Part shown: positions 34,977 to 45,877 of the stretch, piece by piece
Position numbering within the stretch: position 1 is the first letter of the stretch
Layout: each line of letters opens with the position of its first letter
Source of the DNA: Nipponacmea schrenckii
Taxonomy: Eukaryota > Mollusca > Gastropoda > Lottiidae
NCBI GenBank assembly: GCA_030562195.1
Contig: CM060200.1
Coordinates: 17,608,001-17,672,000 of the forward strand
Reading direction: 5' to 3'
DNA: 64,000 nucleotides
Position numbers and translations under genes: made by a program
Notes under the pieces: model-generated
Database searches by the model: none
Seen by the model: the letters and a program-made list of their open reading frames with translations, nothing else
What the model was told of the DNA's origin: nothing

Positions 34977-37900
34977 CTTCGAACGCACTGCTTTGTTTTC
35001 GAAATGACTATTTTTTTTTTGCAGTGCGTTCTTCGAACGCACTGCTTTGTTTTCGAAATGACTATTTTTTTTTTTTTTTGTCTTTTTCTGGTCACGCTCC
35101 CCAGCCATAACTGCAAATGTCTTACACAATCTGGCGTGATATTGTGACGTAATCTAGTGCTCGTTGTTGTTTAAATGTAAAATGACGCATTTTTGTTTTA
35201 CCGGAAATGACGTAGAACGTCACAAATTTTATTTTTGTTTAATAACTCACGGCTCGTTTTTTTATCTAATCTGGTTCGGACTTTTTTTATTTACTACTTA
35301 TAACTTAGATTTACAGAATAGCAGTTTAAAAATTTTGAAATTTTTACTTTTGTTGCTGACTTTTGAATTTTAAAATTTAACACTTTTTCTAACTTCTGCA
35401 ATTTTGATTAGATCGAAATCAAAATTTGCAGTTAGATAAACATTTTTCTTGTCAAGAAAAATCTGTTTTCAAAATGTCGACATCACTTCCGGTTTCGGCG
35501 TCATACGTCGCTAAACTTCGAATTTTCACTTCCGGAATTCTAAAGATATTTGAATTTTTTTTTTTGCAATTAGTTACTATTAACCTATAATGATTTTATA
35601 ATTAACAAAAATTGAACTGGAAGTAACAGGTCAGTCGCCATCATTAAACCACTTACTTTTGTAAAGTGAAAAATTGGGTCTTAGGGGTTAATCGGACAAT
35701 TGTTATTTTGATGTCTATGTAATCTTCAATCGATTGCTAAAAATTCTTAGGAAGCCGAATTTTGAATTTCGATTTAGCTTACCTTTCATTTCCGGTTCTT
35801 TTTTTTCACTCAGTGCCTAATTTTCCAACGTTCATATACCGTGACCTTGACCTTTGGTGACCATGTGACCTGCACAAAAGTTGTTGCCTTTGTCGAGATC
35901 TATCCATTGATGTCTTCATTTGTGGTGTGCAATGTCAAATTCCGGTTTTACAGCCATTTGAAAATTGCACTTTTTAACTTCGAAGAGCTCTGTCACGTGA
36001 CCTAATTTACATACGTCAAAATTTCTTTTATGTCCTTATTACGCGTAATTTATTCTTTCCAATGGTGTATAACACTTTATATTTTGATCAAAATTGCGCT
36101 TTTTAATATTTGAAAATTTTGTTCTTAGTTCTATATTAATTGTGCGTGATTTATGTAAAAAGCACGTGTTTTTTTTTAAATTCACGTCTTATTTTTTCAC
36201 AAAAATTGGTAGATAAGTAGACAAAAAATTATCATTAAAGATTCCGATAAAACATTTTCCAAAATTAGCCGGAAACGTCCGAAAATGACCAAAAAATGAA
36301 GAAAATCACAGAAATCGGAATTTTCGGATTAAATTTTTGCACAAACTTGCAATTTTTTTTATTCCAGAGAATTAGTACCATCAATATCTTCATTTTGTAT
36401 GTATGCCATATATGCAAATTCCTAACCGTTTGATCGCCATCTTGAAATATGCAAATTATTGGAAAAATACTACTCGTCCGCCATTTTTAATCCTATTTTT
36501 TCAGACTTGTTTTAAAATATAATTTGGATAATTATCTAGGTCCTCTAGTGGCATATTTTTCGATTTCAAATTTGTCTTTGGACCAGGTCCTGCCAAAGTT
36601 TTTCAAAACTGACTTCCGTCTGAAAGTTCATAACTTTTGAACTCTACCATGTGCATCCTTTTGATCTCAAAACAACATCATCAGAGAGGCACTGGACTGG
36701 AATCCCCAAGGGCATAGAAGACAAGGACGACCTTTACATAGCTTGAAAAGAATAAGACTGAAAGAGCTAGGAAGGATTGGCAAGACCTGGAATGAAGCAA
36801 AAAGAACAGCTCATAATAGAGTGAGATGGAGAACGTCTGTAGCAGCCCTATTCTCCGCAAGGAACGAAGAGGACTAACTTACTAATATGCATCCTTTATT
36901 TTTCTGCACAATCATCTTCATTGGCTAAAGGTTCATATGATACCTTGATTTCTAATTTTAGTACAGAACATATGGATTAATAGGGATCCAAAAATTGGTA
37001 ATTTGCATATTTCTCGTATCTTTAGATGGTTATATCTCATGAACAAGACTCTTGGCAACATTCTAATTGACATTATTGGGTGTGATTTTTATCAGCTTTC
37101 TAACAATATCTTTATTTTAGCTATAGACCGAAAACTGATGAAAATACGCCTAGTAGAAAATAAGCGATTTTAACATTCATATTTTTTTATATTTAGTTCT
37201 ATTTAACTTAAAAACAAAATTCGAACAGATTTATAATGTGCAAATTCCCAGCTTTCAAGCAATATATAAATCATTATGTATAAATAAAAATTGCGAAAAG
37301 TTTAAGAATAAAATTACACTCTAATTAAACAGATATAAATGCAACAGGTCATAAAATCTGATTGTGTTAATTTCTTATCTTTTGGTCAAGACACAGATTT
37401 TGACATTTCCAGTTAAAGTATCCCCAACCAATCAAAACAAGTCATTAGACTTTGTGGGCGTGGTTAAACCCAGATATTTTACATCACTGTGTGTATTTTT
37501 CTTTCAATCGAAATAGGGTCTCGGAGGATCAGTCAATATGTGTTATTTTGATGGACATGTATATAGAATCTATAACCGATTGCCGAAATTTATATGGAAA
37601 CTGATTTTTGAATTTTTAATTTGATTTTGATTTAATTACGATTAAAAATTATAAAAACTTCGAAGGTGTATATTGTGACGTTGACCTTTGGCGATCTTTA
37701 TACCTGTACATATGTGATACGTTCTATCCAATGACATATTAAGCTTTATAGCAAAATGTAAACTTTCGGTTTATCGGCATTTAAAATTTGCGAATTTTTC
37801 CTATAAAACGGTCAATTCACAAATTTTGACATTTTCAGTTGAAGTTTCCAAGACAAGTCAATGGACTTTGTGGGCGTGGTTAAGCCCAGATATTTTTACA

Positions 37901-39101
37901 TCACAAACCTTAATGATTGCCAGTCTATTAACAAGCTCAAATGTCACGTGTTAAATCATGAATAAATCATCTCTCCCAATAATCGCAAAATCAATCTACA
38001 TCCTTAAATGACAGCCAGGAGACCAACAAATCCTAAATAGCCCGAAAGCTGCAGAACTGTTACAAACAGGTCTAGTTATTCTTTCCAATGGTGTATAACA
38101 CTTGATTTTTGATCAAAATTGCACGTTTTAAATTTGCAAATTTTGTAATTTCTTCTATACTAACTCTTTAAATCGAAATAGGGTCTCGGAAGATAATTCA
38201 ATTTGTGTTATTTTGATGTACATGTATATAGAATCTATTGCCGAAATATATATGGAAACCGATTTTTGAATTGTTATTTTGATTTTGATTTTTTTACGAT
38301 TAAAAATTAATCCAGTTAAAATGATTCAAAGATATTATATATCTTAAATAAAAGGAATGATTGTTCATTTCTCGTTGTGGGCGATGTATGATATGGAATA
38401 TTTGGAAGGAAATGACAACCTTTAGAATTTTAAATGATATTCTCTTAAGCAAAAATAATGTACAGTTGAGAGGACTAGTGGTATAAGGGACGCAACTCTA
38501 TAAAATACTCTCTTAAAGATGTAAAGCCGCGCTGTTAATTTGATGGCTCTATGTTATACCATGGCAACTTGCCACAAATTGCAGGATCTAATGTTCCTAC
38601 TACACCTAAATTAAGATTGATAAATAAATAAATAAACAAATTAAAAGTATCAACGATCTGGAAAGTTAATTTAATCAGAGATCAATTTGTATTCTCAAAT
38701 AAGGTGTTATGTCCCTTTATGACCACAAATTTGTTTTTTCGACGTTTTATTTTACACACTAATTAAACAGATATAAATGTTACAAGAAGAGTTAAGAAGA
38801 TAATGCAACAGGGCAAAAAGTCAAATTGTGTTAATTTCTTATCGTTTGGTCAAGACAAATTTTGACATTTCCAGTTTAAGTATCGCAACCAATCAAAACA
38901 AGTCATTATACTAAGTAGGCGTGATAACGTTCTATTTTAAATGACAGCCAGGAGATATAACACATTCTAAATATCTCGGAAGCTGCACAATTGTTACAAA
39001 CAGGTCTAGTTATTATTATGGAATTGGATATTATAAATGCAACGTTTCACCCATGCAATAGAAGGGACGCGCACTGCCTTGGTACCGTCTAACGGTTCTA
39101 G
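34977..39101 (+). mobile_element. Composite family X copy with duplicated head and nested 3' ends
   Basis: Two heads (34977 and 35021), each GCAGTGCGTTC-tt-CGAACGCACTGC followed by TTTGTTTTCGAAATGAC and a T run, start this copy. It ends with CGCACTGCCTTGGTACCGTC-TA-ACGGTTCTAG at 39101. Two other Helitron-like 3' ends lie inside it: 'ctgttacaaacaggtctag' finishing at 38075 and 'ttgttacaaacaggtctag' finishing at 39009, each with a TGTT-ACA-AACA hairpin before GTCTAG. These indicate nested insertions of a second family. An RTE-type LINE 3' fragment (36683-36877) is also embedded. Confidence 0.5.
36683..36877 (+). pseudogene. RTE-type LINE C-terminus (fragment), copy 1
   Basis: Sixty-four open codons end in TAA. 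They start REALDWNPQGHRRQGRP and finish with WNEAKRTAHNRVRWRTSVA then ALFSARNEED. This is the highly conserved C-terminal tail of RTE-like non-LTR retrotransposons (ALxWNPQGxRxRGRP ... W.EA...A.DR.RWR..V.AL...R.EED). Only this 3' tip is present, embedded in family X sequence, with 'cttactaa' just after the stop. An identical-looking copy lies at 40713-40907. Confidence 0.8.
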
Positions 39102-41579
39102 TTTTTTTTTGTCTCTTTCTGGTCACGCTCCCCAGCCATAACTGCAAATGTCTTACACAATCTAGCGTGATATTGTAACGTAATCTTGTGCTCGTTGTTG
39201 TTTAAATGTAAAATGACGCATTTTTGTTCTACCGGAAATGACGTAGAACGTCACAAATTTTATTTTTGTTTACTAACTCACGGCTCGTTATTTTATCCAA
39301 TCTGGTTCGGACTTTTTTTATTTACTACTTATAACTTAGATTTACATAATAGCAGTTTAAAAATTTTGAAATTTTTACTTTTGTTGCTGACTTTTTCATT
39401 TTAAAATTTAACACTTTTTCTAACTTTTGCAATTTTGATTAGATCGAAATCAAAATTTGCAGTTAGATAAACATTTTTCTTGTCAAGAAAAATCTGTTTT
39501 CAAAATGTCGACATCACTTCCGGTTTCGGCGTCATACGTCGCTAAACTTCGAATTTTCACTTCCGGAATTCTAAAGATATTTGAATTTTTTTTTTTGCAA
39601 TTAGTTACTATTAACCCATAATGATTTTATAATTAACAAAAATTGAACCGGAAGTAACAGATCAGTCGCCATCATTAAACCACTTACTTTTGTAAAGTGA
39701 AAAATTGGGCCTTAGGGGTTAATCGGACAATTGTAATTTTGATGTCTATGCAATCTTCAATCGATTTCTAACAATTCTTAGGAAGCCGAATTTTGAATTT
39801 CGATTTAGCTTACCTTTCATTTCCGGTTCTTTTTTTTCACTCAGTGCCTAATTTTCCAACGTTCATATATCGTGACCTTGACTTTCGGTGACCATGTGAC
39901 CTGCACAAAAGTTGTTGCCCTTGTCGAGATCTATCCATTGATGTCTTCATTTTTGTTGTGAAATGTCAACTTCCGGTTTTACAGCCATTTGAAAATTGCA
40001 CTTTTTAACTTCGAAGAGCTCTGTCACGTGACCTCATTTACATACGTCAAAATTTCTTTTATGTCCTTATTACGCGTAATTTATTCTTTCCAATGGTGTA
40101 TAACACTTTATATTTTGATCAAAATTGCGCTTTTAAATATTAGAAAATTTTGTTCTTAGTTCTATATTAATTGTGCGTGATTTATGAAAAAGCACGTGTT
40201 TTTTTTTTAAATTTACGTCTTATTTTTTCACAAAAATTGGTAGATGAGTAGACAAAAAATTATCATTAAAGATTCCGATAAAACATTTTCCGAAATTAGC
40301 CGGAAACGTCCGAAAATGACCAAAAAATGAAGAAAATCACAGAAATCGGAATTTTCGGATTAAATTTTTGCACAAACTTGCAATTTTTTTATTCCACAGA
40401 ATTAGTACCATCAATATCTTCATTTTGTATGTATGCCATTTATGCAAATTCCTAACCGTTTGATCGCCATCTTGAAATATGCAAATTATTGGAAAAATAC
40501 TACTCGTCCGCCATTTTTAATCCTATTTTTTCAGACTTGTTTTAAAATATAATTTGGATAATTATCTAGGTCCTCTAGTGGCATATTTTTCGATTTCAAA
40601 TTTGTCTTTGGACCAGGTCCTGCCAAAGTTTTTCAAAACTGACTTCCGTCTGAAAGTTCATAACTTTTGAACTCTACCATATGCATCCTTTTGATCTCAA
40701 AACAACATCATCAGAGAGGCACTGGACTGGAATCCCCAAGGGCATAGAAGACAAGGACGACCTTTACATAGCTTGAAAAGAATAAGACTGAAAGAGCTAG
40801 GAAGGATTGGCAAGACCTGGAATGAAGCAAAAAGAACAGCTCATAATAGAGTGAGATGGAGAACGTCTGTAGCAGCCCTATTCTCCGCAAGGAACGAAGA
40901 GGACTAACTTACTAATATGCATCCTTTATTTTTCTGCACAATCATCTTCATTGGCTAAAGGTTCATATGATACCTTGATTTCTAATTTTAGTACAGAACA
41001 TATGGATTAATAGGGATCCAAAAATTGGTAATTTGCATATTTCTCGTATCTTCAGATGGTTATATCTCATGAACAAGACTCTTGACAACATTCTAATTGA
41101 CATTATTGGGTGTGATTTTTATCAGCTTTCTAACAATATCTTTATTTTAGCTATAGACCGAAAACTGATGAAAATACGCCTAGTAGAAAATAAGCGATTT
41201 TAACATTCATATTTTTTTTATATTTAGTTCTATTTAACTTAAAAACAAAATTCGAACAGATTTATAATGTGCAAATTCCCAGCTTTCAAGCAATATATAA
41301 ATCATTATGTATAAATAAAAATTGCGAAAAGTTTAAGAATAAAATTACACTCTAATTAAACAGATATAAATGCAACAGGTCATAAAATCTGATTGTGTTA
41401 ATTTCTTATCTTTTGGTCAAGACACAAATTTTGACATTTCCAGTTAAAGTATCCCCAACCAATCAAAACAAGTCATTAGACTTTGTGGGCGTGGTTAAAC
41501 CCAGATATTTTACATCACTGTGTGTATTTTTCTTTCAATCGAAATAGGGTCTCGGAGGATCAGTCAATATGTGTTATTT
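39102..41579 (+). mobile_element. Second, near-identical copy of the family X segment, cut by the gap
   Basis: From 'tttctggtcacgctccccag' (39117) to the last base before the gap, this matches 35086-37549 at a constant offset of 4030-4031, with only sporadic substitutions. It lacks the palindromic head and starts immediately after the CTAG end at 39101, so the two copies are head-to-tail. Confidence 0.85.
40713..40907 (+). pseudogene. RTE-type LINE C-terminus (fragment), copy 2
   Basis: Duplicate of 36683-36877 with the same 64-codon open frame and TAA stop. It is present because the whole surrounding segment is duplicated. Confidence 0.8.
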
Positions 41580-42079
41580 NNNNNNNNNNNNNNNNNNNNN
41601 NNNNNNNNNNNNNNNNNNNNNNNNNNNNNNNNNNNNNNNNNNNNNNNNNNNNNNNNNNNNNNNNNNNNNNNNNNNNNNNNNNNNNNNNNNNNNNNNNNNN
41701 NNNNNNNNNNNNNNNNNNNNNNNNNNNNNNNNNNNNNNNNNNNNNNNNNNNNNNNNNNNNNNNNNNNNNNNNNNNNNNNNNNNNNNNNNNNNNNNNNNNN
41801 NNNNNNNNNNNNNNNNNNNNNNNNNNNNNNNNNNNNNNNNNNNNNNNNNNNNNNNNNNNNNNNNNNNNNNNNNNNNNNNNNNNNNNNNNNNNNNNNNNNN
41901 NNNNNNNNNNNNNNNNNNNNNNNNNNNNNNNNNNNNNNNNNNNNNNNNNNNNNNNNNNNNNNNNNNNNNNNNNNNNNNNNNNNNNNNNNNNNNNNNNNNN
42001 NNNNNNNNNNNNNNNNNNNNNNNNNNNNNNNNNNNNNNNNNNNNNNNNNNNNNNNNNNNNNNNNNNNNNNNNNNNNNNN
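41580..42079. other. Assembly gap of exactly 500 N
   Basis: The round length indicates a placeholder of unknown true size. It separates family X sequence from the 39-bp splice-junction array, and probably hides the rest of both. Confidence 0.99.
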
Positions 42080-42551
42080 GTAGATATAATATACTAACAA
42101 TGTAAATCATACTTACCTGTAGATATAATATACTAACAATGTAAAACATACTTACCTGTAGATATAATATAATAACAATGTAAAACATACTTACCTGTAG
42201 ATATAATATATTAACAGTGTAATACACACTTACCTGTAGATATAATATAATAATAGTGTAATACATACTTACCTGTAGATATAATATAATAACAATGTAA
42301 AACATACTTACCTGTAGATATAATATAATAACAATGTAAAACATACTTACCTGTAGATATAATATATTAACAGTGTAATACACACTTACCTGTAGATATA
42401 ATATAATAATAGTGTAATACATACTTACCTGTAGATATAATATAATAACAATGTAAAACATACTTACCTGTAGATATAATATAATAATAGTGTAATACAT
42501 ACTTACCTGTAGATATGATATAATAACAATGTAAAACATACTTACCTGTAG
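42080..42551 (-). repeat. 39-bp tandem array with CTACAG|GTAAGT in every unit (12 units)
   Basis: On the minus strand each unit reads ...TATATCTACAG|GTAAGTATG.... The donor core ('cttac' on plus) recurs every 39 bp from 42112 to 42541, and the array is truncated by the gap. The unit closest to 42551 coincides with the end of a signal-peptide exon (42546-42594). The array therefore starts exactly at an exon-intron junction and repeats both the last exon bases and the donor. 39 is divisible by 3, so the array is also open in frame. Confidence 0.95.
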
Positions 42552-42594
42552 ATATGATATAAGTCAAATATACTCCTAGTATTGCGAATCTCAT
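42546..42594 (-). CDS. Signal-peptide first exon of a third receptor-family member (partial)
   Basis: On the minus strand, ATG (42592-42594) opens MRFAILGVYLTYIIST, 16 codons plus one base, and ends CTACAG|gtaagta. This mirrors gene 1 (exon 1 of 61 nt, phase 1, ending ACTACAG|gtaagt) and gene 2 (64 nt, phase 1) in position of the start, hydrophobic signal-peptide character, phase-1 junction and donor. The remaining exons would lie at lower coordinates, in or beyond the gap, and were not seen. I infer membership of the same family. A signal-peptide exon of an unrelated secreted protein is the alternative. Confidence 0.5.
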
Positions 42595-42832
42595 GATGAA
42601 AATTTGTTTTTCACAAAATAAACCAAAATCAAAGCATGTTTTAAAATGAGTATTAGATGATATATGTTCCACAGTGTTTATAATATTATAGGTAGTATAG
42701 TTTACGGCTTAATGGTTAATACATGATACATATTCAACTTCCTTGATGTATATTTACCTACCCTTTACTCGTGTAATCGTCTTTTTAGATTGGGTCCGTT
42801 GTCAACTTGCAGCCCCATGTTTTTGTGTTGAA

Positions 42833-42876
42833 ATGTAATGTAATGTAATGTAATGTAATGTAATGTAATGTAATGT
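42833..42876. repeat. (ATGTA)n pentanucleotide tail of an L2-like LINE
   Basis: About eight or nine uninterrupted units (acatt on the minus strand). They lie immediately after the LINE 3' hairpin region (AAAGCGC..GCGCTATA on minus, about 42890-42925), as expected for L2-type 3' ends, which terminate in short tandem repeats. Confidence 0.85.
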
Positions 42877-45340
42877 CATTTTCTTCTATAGCGCTGAACC
42901 ACTAAAAGTGTTCTTCTGCGCTTTACAATTAAAAAATGATTCAATAAAATGCTTGTTTAAACAGATGTGTTTTAAGCTTTTTTTTAAACGAGTGAAGGTT
43001 GGTACAGTTTTTGAGGTTTGACGGCAGAGAATTCCATAATATTGGGGCTTGGTAGGAAAAACTTCTCATTCCGTATGAACACAGATTTGCAGATTTTTGA
43101 ACTAAATTGTTGGAGTTAGTTGATCTGAGAGTTCTTGTTGGATGGTATTTAGATATAAGTTCAGTCAAGTAAGGAGGAGCCATCTCATGTAGACATTTAA
43201 ATGTTATCACCAACACTTTATATTTAATCCGGAAGTTTACAGGCAACCAGTGAAGATGAAATAATATGGGGGTGATGTGTTCTCGGCGATCCGAGTTTGA
43301 GATAAGGCGAGCAGCTGAGTTTTGAACCTGTTGAAGTTTGTTAAGAAGTCGAGCAGGTAATCCAATCAGTAGAGAGTTAGTAGTATCTAGTCGAGAAGTA
43401 ACAAGGGCATTTACTAGTGACTTTACAGCATCAATATCAAGATATTTGGTGATTAATCTAATATTCCGTAGATGATAATGACAGGATTGACACACTTTGT
43501 TAACTTGTTTCTCTAACTTCATCACAGAATCAAAGATAACTCCAATATTTCTAGCAGATGTACTAGGATCCACATGACAGTTTCCAATGGCGACTGAACG
43601 TTCCACTTGACAGTTTATTTTAGATGTAAGGTTTTTGGAGCCAAGAATCAAGTATTCTGTTTTACTATCATTGAGCTTTAGAAAGTTTGAGGACATCCAT
43701 GTACGGATTTCATCTAAACATTCTTCTAATTTAAATTTAGCGGGATTAAAGGAGGAAGATGGTTCGGAAGAAGCGTACAGTTGTGTGTCATCTGCATAGA
43801 GATGAAATTAAACATTATGTTTTCTATCTATCTGACCAAGTGGTGCTGTATAGAGGCTAAACAGAATAGGACCAAGAACTGATCCTTGGGGGACGCCATA
43901 ACTCAGTCCTACAAGAGATGAAGAGCTGCTCTCTATTACAATTTTCTGTGTACGGTTGGACAGATAGGATCTCAGTAATTCATTCGTCTCGTCCTGGATT
44001 CCAAAATATTTGTCTAGTCGTTGAAGCAGAATTGTGTGGTCTACAGTATCGAATGCTGCAGAAAGATCCAAAAGTATCAGAATGACACATTTCTTAGAAT
44101 CTATAGCATTGAAGATGTCATCTTGTACTCGTAAGAGTGCTGTTTCTGTACTGTGATTTCGTCGATAAGCACTTTGGAATATTTCAGCCAGATTATTTAT
44201 GTTGATATGATCAGTGATTTGTGTGGCAAGACATTTCTCTAGAATTTTTGAGACGAAGTTAAGGTTTGATACAAGTCTGTAGTTCTTATAATCATTAGGG
44301 TCAAGTATTTGTTTCTTTAATAAAGGTGTGACGTTAGCAGTTTTAAATGAATCTGGAAATGTGGAAGACCTTATGGCGTGGTTGATGATGTTCACAATGA
44401 TAGGAAGAAATTCATCTAAACATTCCTTCAATAACCATGTTGGTATGACGTCTAGTGCACGTGACTTGCTAGCAGATATAGTTATCAGTTTTCGAATATC
44501 TGGAGCTGTACACGGCTTGAATTGAGGGAACTGGACGACTTTGAGAGGTAAAGGGTCTGTATATAAGGTACGATGGCTCTCAAGTTCTTCTCTGATAAGT
44601 TTTATTTTATCACAGAAATATGATGAGAACTGTTCCACAACAATAGCAAGATCACCATCAGGTATTTTTACTATATTGCAGTGAGGGTCAAACAAAGTAC
44701 CAGCTATCTTGAATAATTCTTTTTGTTTATCGTGACTTTGTGAAATTTTAACCAAGTAATATTCTCTTTTTGCTTTCTCAATTAAATGTGTTACTTTATT
44801 ACGCAAATATCTGAAGTTATCCCTATGAGCTTCATGTTTACTGCGTCTCCAAAGTTTCTCGGCCCTTTTTCGTTCCTTCTGAGCAGATTCAATCTCACTG
44901 TTAAACCACTGGGTCCCAGGACGGATCCGAAAAGTTCGGGTTTTTTCTGGCAGCAGAGAGTCGAGGATTGATTTTGTTGTTTTATCAAAATGTTCTATTG
45001 TATCATTAACATCAGTCAGGTTGTGTGAAGAATTTATATTTGAATCAGCAATGTGATTTCTGAAATTAACTATATCAAAGTGTTTAAAATTTCTGAATGT
45101 TACTTTTTTCTGCGTTGGACGGGGTTTTTCTATGTTTACTTGGAAACAAACAGGGTAGTGATCGGATAACAATTGGTCATCAGTTGATATATTTGTTAGT
45201 ATAAGTTCATTTTTTCTGGTGATTATCAAGTCCAGAGTGTGTCCATGAATATGAGTGGCATTTTTAACCTGTTGGTGAAGGTTGTAAATATCTAGAAACA
45301 GATCAGATACAATAATAGGATTCTTTTTTACCATAATACG
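42877..45340 (-). pseudogene. L2-clade non-LTR retrotransposon, 5'-truncated, one nonsense codon
   Basis: Two consecutive frames (43808-45388 and 42941-43696, minus) and the stretch between them form one polyprotein. It starts inside the APE endonuclease (HIHGHTLDLIITR, LLSDHYPVCF). The RT follows: YKNYRLVSNLNFVSKILEK, FQSAYRRNHSTETALLRVQD, LLDLSAAFDTVDHTILLQRL, SYGVPQGSVLGPILFSLYTA and YADDTQLYAS. The C-terminal region contains HWLPVNFRIKYKVLVITFK. A single in-frame TAA (about 43808-43810) sits just before the YADD box; the catalytic residues themselves are intact. LLDLSAAFDTVDH with YTAPLG and the GCGC stem-loop 3' end point to L2 or a close CR1-group relative. Upstream endonuclease sequence is missing (truncation near 45340). 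Confidence 0.9.
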
Positions 45341-45649
45341 GTATACCACAATAATAGTATTATAGTACTCCCTTAAATAAATATTCACATGATGTGACGA
45401 TTTATGAGATAAAGAAAACCTTTGTTATTTAAAGTTTGTGTAATCATACATATTTTAAATCCTACACAAAGACTCAAAATCTAATATACATCCTTATCTG
45501 TAATATTTCAATAAAAACTACATCACGATTTGATAATAGACCTAGCTTAATGTCACCTTGACTTGTATTATATTTCATTTCATCATTTTAAATTGTTCAC
45601 TACCCTATTGATATTATAAAGAGGAAGTTTGGATAGTTGGTAGTCGTTA
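45341..45649. other. No gene recognised; left target-site flank
   Basis: AT-rich spacer between the two LINEs. Its right edge carries TGGTAGTCGTTA at 45638-45649, one of the two target-site copies of the next element. Confidence 0.6.
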
Positions 45650-45877
45650 GTTTAGTTTAAACATATTTTATTGCAATACACAAATGGATTGAACACAAGT
45701 TACAGGAACTTAAGATAAGTCCTCTCCATAACAAAATACTAGTTAATGAAATATATATACAAAGATGGCTATTTACAATAATCATTGTCTATAATTATAT
45801 TATAGTAAGACAAAGGGAAGTGCGTCAAAAAGAAGAGAAAAAAAATAAAAAAAATAAAAAATAGTATACTGCAACAA

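Noticed and set aside
34621..35007. Basic repeat protein across the hairpin-unit array
   Set aside because: Explained by the tandem hairpin repeat and element heads.
35164..39404. Two similar approximately 70-codon frames at 35164-35373 and 39186-39404
   Set aside because: Same position in two copies of a non-coding repeat; the C-termini differ by an indel and there is no coding signature.
41483..42105. Long open frames across the N block on both strands
   Set aside because: They are runs of unknown residues created by the 500-N gap, not coding sequence.
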